Positions 1-7,102 of a stretch of 22,365 bases of DNA are shown piece after piece (positions within the stretch are counted from its first letter, which is position 1; every line of letters begins with the position of its first letter). The translations under genes were made by a program, and so were the position numbers. This DNA is from an uncultured Eubacteriales bacterium. GTDB lineage: Bacteria; Bacillota; Clostridia; Oscillospirales; Oscillospiraceae. The DNA lies in contig URAZ01000049.1 in assembly GCA_900545925.1 (NCBI GenBank), positions 1 through 22,365 of the forward strand. The letters run 5' to 3'. The notes under the pieces are model-generated. The model was not told where the DNA came from. It did not search any database and saw only the letters and a list, made by a program, of their open reading frames with translations.

Positions 1-806
1 CGGACTGCGGAATGTTCGTAAAAGGAGAGCATGAACGGCAGTTTGCGTATGAGGCACATACAGTCTGCGACAAAAGCGGGTTTGTTCTCGGTGTGGAGGT
101 AACGGCAGGAAACGTCCACGACAGTGTGGCATGGGATGCCGTATATGATGAAGTCACAAGGAAATTCAACGAAGTAAAGTTTGTCACAATGGACGCGGGC
201 TACAAGACCCCGTGGATCGCGAAGAAAACGATAGAGGACGGAAGAGTTCCGGTGCTTCCGTATACAAGATACACCGGGCGGCAGGACAGATACAAGCCTT
301 GGGAATATACCTACGATCCGGCAAATGACACCTATACCTGCCCGCGGGGCGGGGTCCTGCGGCATACCACGACAGACCGGGATGGCAAGCGGACCTACCG
401 AAGCACACCGGAGCAGTGCCGGAACTGCCCATGTAAAGCGAAATGCGGGGCGAACGAAAAGGGGCAAAAGACACACACGACGCACATCTGGCAGGAGTAT
501 CTGGATTTAGTGGAGCAGATACGAAAAACGGATCGTGCGAAAGCAATTTACGCACAGCGCAAGGAAACGATTGAACGGGTCTTTGCGGACGCGAAGGAAA
601 GACACGCAATGCGTTACACGCACCACCGAGGCCTGGCTGCCGTCACACGATGGGTCAGGCTTAAATTTGCTGCCATGAATCTCAAAAAGCTGGCGGTATG
701 GAGTTGGAAAAACTCCATTTTCGCCTTCATTTTCGCTTGGTTTTGCCCAAATTACGAAAAAACTCCCGCTTTCGCTCCTCGAAAGCGGGGTTCTTTGACA
801 AGTTGA
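1..806 (+). CDS. IS1182-type DDE transposase, 3' part (cut by window edge)
   Basis: The reading frame is open from base 3, before the first ATG at 12, so the 5' part lies outside the window; IS1182-type transposases are usually about 450-550 residues. Numbering from the ATG at 12, the visible part has the KGEHERQFAYEAHT block that follows the first catalytic Asp, a second Asp in VTMDAGYK (about residues 58-65), a cysteine cluster CRNCPCKAKC (about 136-145) typical of the family, and the catalytic Glu in KETIERVFADAKERH followed by the RGL and MNLKKLA blocks. After MNLKKLA the protein continues for about 35 low-complexity residues encoded across two hairpins (700-716, 765-789). It should catalyse movement of its own insertion element. 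The right terminal repeat of the element could not be located. Family call is confident; intactness cannot be judged. Confidence 0.88.
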   Translation, partial: DCGMFVKGEHERQFAYEAHTVCDKSGFVLGVEVTAGNVHDSVAWDAVYDEVTRKFNEVKFVTMDAGYKTPWIAKKTIEDGRVPVLPYTRYTGRQDRYKPWEYTYDPANDTYTCPRGGVLRHTTTDRDGKRTYRSTPEQCRNCPCKAKCGANEKGQKTHTTHIWQEYLDLVEQIRKTDRAKAIYAQRKETIERVFADAKERHAMRYTHHRGLAAVTRWVRLKFAAMNLKKLAVWSWKNSIFAFIFAWFCPNYEKTPAFAPRKRGSLTS

Positions 807-836
807 GAAGTCCTTCCGGTTTCCCGGAAGGACTTC
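765..836. terminator. Tandem hairpins at the 3' end of the transposase gene
   Basis: Two perfect stem-loops stand in tandem. One has a 10-bp stem (765-774 with 780-789, loop 5 nt), lies inside the last codons of the transposase and is followed by GTTCTTT. The other starts at the base after the stop codon, with a 13-bp stem (807-819 with 824-836, loop TTTC) followed by CTTTG. A weaker hairpin precedes them at 700-716. The T-tracts are poor, so strong termination is uncertain. The hairpins may instead keep outside transcription away from the transposase or mark the end of the element. Confidence 0.5.
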
Positions 837-1104
837 CTTTGCTCTGAGCGGTATTTCGTTGTTGTCCTTGTGCGTGTTCGCCTTTCGGCTACGGGTCTTT
901 GTTTTGAAGAAAGAAAAGAAAAAGAGAAGAAAGAGAGGATTGGGTAAATCCTTAATTATGAGTATAGGGGTTAATCGTGTCTGAACTGTGAACGGAAGGA
1001 AAAGGAATTGTGAACATTTCGCTGTCGCGCTGCGAATAATGCAGATTTCCACATGGAATAATTATGCCAGATCAAAGAGAAAAATAAAAAATGAAAATCA
1101 CCAC
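807..1104. other. Non-coding stretch between transposase and tRNA gene
   Basis: No credible gene is present. It begins with the 807-836 hairpin, continues with about 70 bases without a recognised feature, then holds dispersed repeat copy A (907-1019), and ends in A/T-rich sequence leading into the tRNA promoter. The one long reading frame here, on the minus strand, is antisense to the transposase and translates the purine tract as runs of Phe and Leu, so it is not counted as a gene. Confidence 0.6.
907..1019. repeat. Dispersed repeat copy A (purine tract plus TGTGAAC block)
   Basis: A roughly 30-base A/G-only tract (907-939) is followed by GATTGGG and then a 63-base block (957-1019). By hand alignment that block matches 15046-15108 at 51 of 63 positions without gaps. 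It contains two TGTGAAC direct repeats 23 bases apart (987 and 1010). A GATTGG/TTAATC pairing (938-943 with 971-976) would form with two G-U pairs in plus-strand RNA. Function is unknown; the copy sits between an insertion element and a tRNA gene. Confidence 0.65.
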
Positions 1105-1132
1105 TTGACAAATCCCGACTTTATGCTATAAT
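1105..1132 (+). promoter_or_regulatory. Sigma-70-type promoter of the tRNA-Thr gene
   Basis: A perfect TTGACA (1105-1110) is followed by a 16-base spacer and a perfect TATAAT (1127-1132), with an extended -10 TG at 1124-1125. Transcription would begin near 1139, about 20 bases before the mature tRNA. No other gene fits this promoter. Confidence 0.85.
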
Positions 1133-1159
1133 AACGGAGCGCTCTTGAGAAAGAGACTT

Positions 1160-1235
1160 GCTGCTGTAGCTCAGTCGGTAGAGCGCGTCATTGGTAATGA
1201 CGAGGTCGGCAGTTCGAATCTGCCCAGCAGCTCCA
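1160..1235 (+). tRNA. tRNA-Thr (anticodon GGT), CCA encoded
   Basis: The full cloverleaf can be drawn: 7-bp acceptor stem GCTGCTG/CAGCAGC, D arm GCTC/GAGC, anticodon stem CGTCA/TGACG with loop TTGGTAA (1191-1197, anticodon GGT at 1193-1195), 5-base variable loop, T arm GGCAG/CTGCC with TTCGAAT. The 73-base body (1160-1232) is followed directly by an encoded CCA (1233-1235). It reads ACC and ACU threonine codons. It is a single gene with its own promoter and terminator, downstream of a mobile element. Confidence 0.97.
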
Positions 1236-1278
1236 AAAATCGGTTTATCCCATTGGGATAGACCGATTTTTCTTTTTT
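1236..1278 (+). terminator. Rho-independent terminator after tRNA-Thr
   Basis: Starting right after the CCA, AAAATCGGT-T-TATCCC pairs with GGGATA-G-ACCGATTTT around a 3-base ATT loop, with one internal mismatch, and a T-rich run (1267-1278) follows. It ends the tRNA transcript. Confidence 0.9.
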
Positions 1279-1369
1279 GGTAAAATAAATATGCTGAGGC
1301 TTCCAACAAAATATTTCACAGATAGGATCCAACACAGCGAATAGTCGGATTGCTTATTGTTAAGGCCTG

Positions 1370-2560
1370 TCAGCGCAGACTGCGCACATACTCCGACGGC
1401 GTCATACCTGTAACAGTCCTGAACTGGCGGGAAAAGTGCTGCTGGCTCGAAAAGCCAAGTTTTTTTGCAATCTCGCCCATAGACAGCGTTCCACTGCGCA
1501 GGAGGAGTTTACTTTCCTCTGCGCGGATTTTTGCAATGTATGTGCCAGGAGTCATACCAAGCTGCGAACGGAACAGGCGATGAAGATACGTTGTGCTGAT
1601 GTGCGCCTCGTCTGCCAATGCCTGCAGACTAAGCTTTTCTCCAGCACGGGCAGAAACAATCTGGATTAGCTTATCGACAATGCGCTGCTCGGCATGGCTG
1701 GTCGCGGGCAGACGCTGCGCGGAGCAGACTGGCAGTTGTTTATCTGTGTTGCGCAGCATATCCGCCAGCAGCAACTTCAGCAGGCTTTCTACACAGTCAT
1801 ATGCGTAACTTTCTGCATTGTGTGCGTTCAGCATCTGCTGCACCAGACTGATCTGCCGGGCAGACAGGGTGATTGCTCGGCCGGTCAGTTGTGAACAGGG
1901 AAGGACTGCTGCTCGAAACGATACGGTTAGGAAGCTGACCGGCAAATCGGCGTACTGCATGTGCCAGACGTTCTGCCCGATCAGCATCAGCTGCTGCTGC
2001 TGCAGAAGTATGTCGGCGCCGCCTGCCAGATTGTGCAGTTCACCGCGGTCAACGTAGACCAGTTCAAACGCCTCATGCTGCTCGCCTCGAAAATAAAAAT
2101 CACTGGCGCATTCCTGATAAAAAAACGTGTAAAGCTGCTCCAGTTTCAGTTCACTTGCCGCGCCGGAAAACTCCTCCGCCGGATGGCATGCGAGAAGCTG
2201 CAAACGTCCCGGCTGATGCGTGCGGCAGCTAATCTCGCAGCCGTTTCCGAGTGCAGCGATGGAAAACCGAATACCTGGGCGCAGCATAAGTACTCGATCG
2301 AGGTAATAAACGCTTTGCATGTCCCCCTCATAGATCACCAGCAGAGGCATTCCGGAAACATAGTCCAGAACGACCGGATCGTCCGTGCGCATTTCTTTGA
2401 CCATATCGCCTGGATGGATCTGCCAGCGCTCCACACTGGGAGGTAGTTGTTCCGGATTTGCGGAAAGAATCTCGCCGAACGTCTGTACCTGCGCGGCAGA
2501 AAGATTTTTGATCTGCAATGCAATCGCCTCCCTTGCTCTTTTATCATAATTTTGCGACAT
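1370..2560 (-). CDS. AraC-family transcriptional regulator, divergent from the amino-sugar operon
   Basis: The C-terminal ~107 residues (about 290-396) form an AraC-type double helix-turn-helix. The first helix pair is around LSLQALADEAHISTTYLHRLF; the second is around MGEIAKKLGFSSQQHFSRQF, followed by the GMTPSEY signature. A cupin-like ligand or dimerisation domain covers about 160-220, and the first ~150 residues are less recognisable. The ATG at 2560 gives 396 residues but has only a poor ribosome binding site. An AAGGGAGG site lies inside the frame, 8 bases before a TTG at 2518, so a 382-residue product from that TTG is a real alternative. The gene is divergent from nahK-nagB-ROK-nagA and is the natural candidate regulator of that operon, possibly sensing an amino sugar or its phosphate; the ligand is inferred from context only. 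Confidence 0.88.
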   Translation of the reverse strand: MSQNYDKRAREAIALQIKNLSAAQVQTFGEILSANPEQLPPSVERWQIHPGDMVKEMRTDDPVVLDYVSGMPLLVIYEGDMQSVYYLDRVLMLRPGIRFSIAALGNGCEISCRTHQPGRLQLLACHPAEEFSGAASELKLEQLYTFFYQECASDFYFRGEQHEAFELVYVDRGELHNLAGGADILLQQQQLMLIGQNVWHMQYADLPVSFLTVSFRAAVLPCSQLTGRAITLSARQISLVQQMLNAHNAESYAYDCVESLLKLLLADMLRNTDKQLPVCSAQRLPATSHAEQRIVDKLIQIVSARAGEKLSLQALADEAHISTTYLHRLFRSQLGMTPGTYIAKIRAEESKLLLRSGTLSMGEIAKKLGFSSQQHFSRQFRTVTGMTPSEYVRSLR

Positions 2561-2577
2561 ATGCAACTACTTTTTCA

Positions 2578-2605
2578 AATTCTGTCTGAATTTTATCAGA
2601 TTCTG
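2578..2605. promoter_or_regulatory. Candidate AraC-type operator (direct repeat, 21-bp period)
   Basis: ATTCTG occurs at 2579-2584 and again at 2600-2605, exactly 21 bp apart (two helical turns), in the araC/nahK intergenic region. Direct repeats spaced two turns apart are typical half-sites of AraC-family activators. A TCTGA-N6-TCAGA dyad (2585-2600) lies between them. The sites end 19 bp upstream of the weak -35 proposed for nahK. Confidence 0.45.
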
Positions 2606-2624
2606 CACAAAACGAGGAAATCTA

Positions 2625-2653
2625 TTGTCTTCCAGAGTTGGGGAGGATAAGAT
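2625..2653 (+). promoter_or_regulatory. Weak candidate promoter of the amino-sugar operon
   Basis: TTGTCT (2625-2630), a 17-base spacer and TAAGAT (2648-2653) each match the sigma-70 consensus at 4 of 6 positions. A weak promoter just downstream of the 21-bp direct repeat would suit activation by the divergent AraC-type protein. No better promoter was seen in the 120-base gap. Confidence 0.4.
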
Positions 2654-2683
2654 AAAACAAAACGGATGAAAAGGAGTTATAGC

Positions 2684-3763
2684 ATGAACAAAGTGCTGTT
2701 CGAGGTCCTGTGCAGTTTCTGCCTGGACGCGGAGCCTGTTTCCTGCGTGCCGTATGGCTGCGGCCATATCAACGAGACATATTTGACTGTGACGGCCAGC
2801 GGCCGACGCTATATCCTGCAAAAAATCAATCATCATACGTTCCGCGATGTGGCTGGCCTGATGGAAAATGTTACATCCGTCACAGACTTTCTGCACACAA
2901 AAGCAGAAGACCCGCGCAGCGTTTTGACGCTGGTCAAGACGACTGACGGCGCAAGCTATCTGCATGCGCAGGAAGAGTACTGGCGCGCATATGACTTTGT
3001 TGAGAGTAGCATCTGCCTCCAGCAGCCCGAGACGGACGAGGACTTTTACCAAAGTGCCGTCGGCTTCGGTACGTTTCAGCAGCTTCTGAGCGATTTTCCA
3101 GCGGAGAAGCTGCATGATACAATTCCCAATTTCCACAATACACCGGATCGTTACCGCGCGTTTCTTGAGACATTGGAACGCGACTCCATGCACCGGGCGG
3201 CGCAGGTTCAGCCTGAAATTGAATTTGCGCTTGCCCGGCAGGCTGAAATGGCCGCGCTGCAAACTGCGCTGAAGTCCGGTGAACTGCCGCTGCGTGTGAC
3301 GCACAATGATACAAAGCTGAACAACGTTCTGCTGGATGCGAAAACGCGCCGGGCGCTGTGCGTCATTGATCTCGATACGGTCATGCCCGGTTCCAGCCTC
3401 TATGATTTCGGCGATTCCATCCGATTTGGCGCGGCAACTGCCGCAGAGGATGAGCGCGACCTCTCTAAAATGGAAATGAACCTTGCGCGTTTCCGGGTCT
3501 TTACGCGCGGCTATGTCTGCGCTTGCCCGGGGCTGACAGAAAAGGAATTGGAATTACTTCCGCTTGGCGCGAAGACCATGACAATGGAATGCGGCGTCCG
3601 CTTCCTGACGGACTATCTCGACGGCGACCACTATTTTGCCGTCCACCGCGACGGCCAGAACCTTGACCGTGCCCGCACCCAGTTCAAGCTGGTCGCGGAC
3701 ATGGAGAAAAAGTGGAACGAAATGCAGAAAATCGTTGCTGAAGAAGCAAAAAAGGAGAAATAA
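2684..3763 (+). CDS. nahK: NahK-like N-acetylhexosamine 1-kinase (APH/choline kinase fold)
   Basis: The protein closely resembles the bifidobacterial N-acetylhexosamine 1-kinase as I remember it: 359 residues from this start, the same length, with shared blocks PYGxGHINxTYL (23-34), RYILQ (42-46), LRVTHNDTKLNN (203-214), IDLDT-MPGS (228-237), FGDSIRFGA (242-250) and TMECG-RFL (300-308). Asp209 in the HND loop is the expected catalytic base, and Asp229/Asp231 in IDLDT the metal ligands. The family converts GlcNAc or GalNAc plus ATP to the 1-phosphate. An ATG at 2666 is in frame, but AAGGAG (2671-2676) lies inside that extension, so the ATG at 2684 is the true start. It is the first gene of an operon with nagB (14-base gap), a ROK protein and nagA. 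Substrate is inferred from similarity and context. Confidence 0.85.
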   Translation: MNKVLFEVLCSFCLDAEPVSCVPYGCGHINETYLTVTASGRRYILQKINHHTFRDVAGLMENVTSVTDFLHTKAEDPRSVLTLVKTTDGASYLHAQEEYWRAYDFVESSICLQQPETDEDFYQSAVGFGTFQQLLSDFPAEKLHDTIPNFHNTPDRYRAFLETLERDSMHRAAQVQPEIEFALARQAEMAALQTALKSGELPLRVTHNDTKLNNVLLDAKTRRALCVIDLDTVMPGSSLYDFGDSIRFGAATAAEDERDLSKMEMNLARFRVFTRGYVCACPGLTEKELELLPLGAKTMTMECGVRFLTDYLDGDHYFAVHRDGQNLDRARTQFKLVADMEKKWNEMQKIVAEEAKKEK

Positions 3764-3777
3764 AGGAGAAATAAATT

Positions 3778-4518
3778 ATGCTGCACCTGAATATCATCAA
3801 AGTAAAGACCCCGGAAGAAATGGGCAAGGCCGCTGCCGATGAATTTGAAGCCGTCATCCATGCCAAGCCCGCCTGCGTCATCGGTCTTGCCACCGGCTCG
3901 ACCCCGCTGCCGCTGTATCGTGAGTTGATCGCCCGCGAACAGGCCGGGCTGATCGATTTCAGCCGTGTGCGCTCGGCCAATCTTGACGAGTACAAGGGCC
4001 TTGCACCCGACCATCCGCAGAGTTACCGCCGGTTCATGCAGGAAAATCTGTTTGACCATATTTCCATCAAGCCTGAGAACACCATCGTTCCCGACGGCCT
4101 TGCCGCCGATATCCCTGCCATGTGCGAGGCGTATGAGCGCAAGATCGAAGACTGGGGCGGCGTGGATATCCAACTGCTCGGCATCGGCCACGACGGCCAC
4201 ATCGGCTTCAACGAGCCGTGCGACCATTTCCCCGTCATGACCCATGAGGTTCAGCTGACGGACATGACCCGCGAGGCGAACAAGCGCTTCTTTAATTCTA
4301 TCGACGAGGTTCCGACCGCCGCCATCACCATGGGCGTCGGTACAGTTATGGCCGCGAAAAAGATCGTCATGGTCATCACGGGTGCGGATAAGGCCGACAT
4401 TCTCTATAAGGTCTTCTTCGGGCCGGTCACGCCGGAGGTTCCTGGCTCCATCTTGCAGTTCCATCCCGATGTGACGCTCATCTGCGACGAGGCAGCGGCA
4501 GCCAGAATGCCGCAGTAA
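3778..4518 (+). CDS. nagB: Glucosamine-6-phosphate deaminase
   Basis: This cytosolic enzyme converts glucosamine-6-phosphate to fructose-6-phosphate plus ammonia, sending amino sugars into glycolysis. The 246-residue length is normal for Gram-positive NagB, which is shorter than the allosteric E. coli enzyme. Phosphate-binding GLATGSTP is at 36-43, the catalytic Asp in NLDEY at 70, and the GIGHDGHIGFNEP block at 135-147 carries Asp139, His141 and Glu146, equivalent to E. coli Asp141, His143 and Glu148. The start has an AAAGGAG site about 9 bases upstream. It is co-transcribed with nahK upstream and the ROK gene 8 bases downstream. Confidence 0.95.
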   Translation: MLHLNIIKVKTPEEMGKAAADEFEAVIHAKPACVIGLATGSTPLPLYRELIAREQAGLIDFSRVRSANLDEYKGLAPDHPQSYRRFMQENLFDHISIKPENTIVPDGLAADIPAMCEAYERKIEDWGGVDIQLLGIGHDGHIGFNEPCDHFPVMTHEVQLTDMTREANKRFFNSIDEVPTAAITMGVGTVMAAKKIVMVITGADKADILYKVFFGPVTPEVPGSILQFHPDVTLICDEAAAARMPQ

Positions 4519-4526
4519 GGACGGCT

Positions 4527-5900
4527 ATGCAGTATTTAGGCATTGAATATCAGATCAAAAACCTGCCTGCGCTGGATCGTGCGTTCATTCCCTTCGGCGT
4601 CTGGGCCAGCGCATATGAAAAAGGCGCGGAACGCCCGTTCAAAATTGCCGTCGAGCGCGAAAACGGTCTTGTGACCGTATACGAGACAAAGCTGCGCAGC
4701 CCGGAATTCGCCGAGGCGAACTACCGCTATGCCGAGCGCTGCGTCAAGATGCTCCTGTGGAGCGTCGGCGGCTGGCGCGTGTACCTCTGCGGCGACGATG
4801 CGATCGCAAAGCGCATGCAGGATGCGTACCGCGCGGGTGGAACGCGTGAGTTCGACGTCGGCTTCATGCAGGACGTGTACGAGCGCCCGTTTGAGATCGT
4901 CCTCACGGACGAGGCGGGCTTCCCGCAGGCGCACGAGCAGACCAGAAAGGTCGGTGGCCATACGAACGGCTGCCGCATCGGCTTTGACGCGGGCGGCTCC
5001 GACCGCAAGGTCTCCGCTGTCATAGACGGCGAAACGGTCTACTCCGAGGAGGTCGTCTGGCATCCCAAGACGAGCGAGGACCCGCAGTACCAGTATGACG
5101 GCATCGTCGCCGCGTTCAAAACGGCAGCGTCCAAAATGCCCCGGGTGGACGGCATCGGCGTTTCCTCCGCAGGCGTGTTCATCGGCAACGCGCCGATGGT
5201 GTCCTCCATTTTTATCAGGGTCCCGCGTTCACGCCGCGAAGAGGTCAAGACGGTCTACGACCGCGCAGCTAAAGAAATCGGCGACGTTCCCATCGTTGTT
5301 GCAAATGACGGTGACGTGTCGGCACTGGCAGGTTCGATGAGCCTTGGCGAAGGCGCGGTCATGGGGCTTGCCATGGGCACGAGCGAAGCAGTCGGCTATG
5401 TTAATGCCGAAAGCAACCTCCTCGGCTGGTTCAGCGAACTTGCCTTCGCTCCGGTTGATCTGAACGAGAACGCGATGCGTGATGAGTGGTCGGGGGATAT
5501 CGGCGTCGGCTGCAAATATTTCTCACAGGATGCGGTTTCCAAGCTGGCACCCGCCGCAGGAATCGCGCTGTCCGAAACCCTCACACCGGCTGAGAAACTC
5601 AAGGAAGTGCAGAAATTGGCGGAGCAGGGACTTCCGTATGCGTTGGAGATTTTCAAGTCTATTGGCGTGTACCTCGGCCATACGATGTGTTTGTATGAAC
5701 GCTTCTATGATATTCGCAATCTGATCGTTCTGGGCCGCGTGGCATCCGGCGTAGGCGGAGATTTGATCGTCGCCGAGTGCCAGCGGGTGCTGAAGGAGGA
5801 ATATCCAGACTTGGCGCAGAAGATCCGCGTTATGCTGCCGGATGAAAACTTCCGCCGCGTTGGTCAGTCCATGGCTGCAGCCAGTCTGCCGGAGGTGTGA
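4527..5900 (+). CDS. ROK-family protein with N-terminal extension, possible amino-sugar kinase
   Basis: The protein has 457 residues. About 145 N-terminal residues do not look like ROK. From about 150 there is an ATP-phosphate loop GFDAGGSDRKV (152-162), GIGVSSAG (209-216), VVANDGDVSALAG (257-269; the ND pair 260-261 keeps the usual catalytic Asp) and AMGTSEAVGYV (282-292), where ordinary ROK kinases have a GTGIGGG-type loop. The ROK zinc motif CxCGxxGCxE is absent, as in some ROK proteins. By position in the operon it could phosphorylate GlcNAc or another hexosamine to the 6-phosphate that NagA and NagB need, but the altered loop and extra domain make substrate and even activity uncertain. 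An AAGGA site overlaps the nagB stop codon, and the stop region of this gene contains the nagA ribosome binding site. Confidence 0.75.
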   Translation: MQYLGIEYQIKNLPALDRAFIPFGVWASAYEKGAERPFKIAVERENGLVTVYETKLRSPEFAEANYRYAERCVKMLLWSVGGWRVYLCGDDAIAKRMQDAYRAGGTREFDVGFMQDVYERPFEIVLTDEAGFPQAHEQTRKVGGHTNGCRIGFDAGGSDRKVSAVIDGETVYSEEVVWHPKTSEDPQYQYDGIVAAFKTAASKMPRVDGIGVSSAGVFIGNAPMVSSIFIRVPRSRREEVKTVYDRAAKEIGDVPIVVANDGDVSALAGSMSLGEGAVMGLAMGTSEAVGYVNAESNLLGWFSELAFAPVDLNENAMRDEWSGDIGVGCKYFSQDAVSKLAPAAGIALSETLTPAEKLKEVQKLAEQGLPYALEIFKSIGVYLGHTMCLYERFYDIRNLIVLGRVASGVGGDLIVAECQRVLKEEYPDLAQKIRVMLPDENFRRVGQSMAAASLPEV

Positions 5901-5902
5901 GC

Positions 5903-7030
5903 ATGCTGTTCAAAAATGCGAATATTTTTGTAGACGGTCGTTTCCAGCACGGATCATTCCGTGTGGAAAATGGAAGATTCTCCGAGATTTTGTCTGCAGT
6001 CCCGGAAGAGGACGGCGTTGATCTGGAAAATCAGTATGTGATTCCGGGACTTATCGACGTGCATAACCACGGCAATTCCGGTGCAGATTTTTCAGACGGC
6101 GATTATGCCGGCCTCGTCAAAATGGCACGCTATCTTGCAAAAAATGGCGTGACCAGCTTTGCTCCCGCGTCCATGACGCTGCCCTATGATGTGTTGGAAG
6201 CAGCATACAAAACAGCTGTCCGACTCAAAAACAAGCAACCGGCGGATTGTGCCCGTCTCATGGGTATCCAGATGGAAGGCCCCTTTTTCTCTGAAAAGAA
6301 AAAGGGCGCGCAGAACGGCGCATATCTGCGAAACCCGGATTTCGGCGCGTTCCATCATCTCTATGAAGCTGCCGAGGGATTGCTCCGCATTGTGGATGTA
6401 GCAGCGGAACTTCCCGGTGCGGTAGAGTTTACCGAAAAGGCGTCCAGACTCTGCACGGTCTCCATCGCGCACACCGATTGCACCTATGAAGAAGCCTCTG
6501 CTGTTTTTGATGCAGGTGCAAGTCATCTGACGCATTTATACAACGCCATGCCCGGCATCCATCATCGCAAGCCTGGCCCCATCGGCGCAGGCTCAGAACG
6601 GGAAAATGTTGTTGCGGAACTGATCTGTGATGGCCAGCACATCCATCCAAGCGCTGTACGCATGGCATTCAAGCTGTTCCCCGGTAGAATTTGCCTCATT
6701 TCCGATGCGCTGCGCTGCTGTGGCATGCCGGATGGCCAGTATACCCTAGGCGGACAGGATGTATTCCTGCAAAACTGTGTTGCAAGACTTGCCGACGGTA
6801 CGATTGCAGGATCAGCCACGAATTTGTATGACTGCATGCGAAAGGCCGTGGAATTCGGCATTCCGAAGGAGCAGGCGATCCTCTCCGCGACAAGCGTTCC
6901 TGCAAAGGAACTTGGGCAGGAGGCAGAGATTGGCGAAATCAGTTCTGGTAAACTGGCCGATTTTGTTGTCTGCGATGAGGAATTGAACCGAAAGCATGTT
7001 TATCTCTCTGGCACTCAGCTGGATTCGTAA
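5903..7030 (+). CDS. nagA: N-acetylglucosamine-6-phosphate deacetylase
   Basis: This amidohydrolase removes acetate from GlcNAc-6-phosphate, giving glucosamine-6-phosphate for NagB. From the ATG at 5903 the protein has 375 residues. Visible motifs are DVHNHGNSG (52-60, with an HxH metal pair), IQMEGPFF (122-129, metal Glu125), SIAHTD (187-192, His190), LTHLYNAM (209-216, His211) and LISDALR (266-272, catalytic Asp268). A GTG at 5897 is also in frame, but GGAGG at 5891-5895 sits 7 bases before the ATG at 5903, which fixes the start there. It is the last gene of the operon, 2 bases after the ROK stop, with a hairpin 22 bases downstream. Confidence 0.95.
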   Translation: MLFKNANIFVDGRFQHGSFRVENGRFSEILSAVPEEDGVDLENQYVIPGLIDVHNHGNSGADFSDGDYAGLVKMARYLAKNGVTSFAPASMTLPYDVLEAAYKTAVRLKNKQPADCARLMGIQMEGPFFSEKKKGAQNGAYLRNPDFGAFHHLYEAAEGLLRIVDVAAELPGAVEFTEKASRLCTVSIAHTDCTYEEASAVFDAGASHLTHLYNAMPGIHHRKPGPIGAGSERENVVAELICDGQHIHPSAVRMAFKLFPGRICLISDALRCCGMPDGQYTLGGQDVFLQNCVARLADGTIAGSATNLYDCMRKAVEFGIPKEQAILSATSVPAKELGQEAEIGEISSGKLADFVVCDEELNRKHVYLSGTQLDS

Positions 7031-7052
7031 ATATCGTTGCATGTTCAAACAG

Positions 7053-7082
7053 ACACCCCGCATGCGTTGGCATGCGGGGTGT
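7053..7082. terminator. Bidirectional terminator hairpin between convergent operons
   Basis: A perfect 13-bp stem (7053-7065 with 7070-7082, GTTG loop) lies 22 bases after the nagA stop and 20 bases after the stop of the convergent nucleoside hydrolase gene. The flanking T-tracts are short on both strands, but position and stability favour a shared terminator. Confidence 0.75.
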
Positions 7083-7102
7083 TGTCGTGCTATTATGCGG
7101 CC

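Noticed and set aside
507..1052. Minus-strand 181-residue frame
   Set aside because: It is antisense to the transposase, and the Phe/Leu runs come from the purine tract of repeat copy A; no ribosome binding site.
1121..1309. Minus-strand 62-residue frame with GQIRTADL and YRLSYSS
   Set aside because: It is the antisense of the tRNA-Thr gene, a familiar false gene call.
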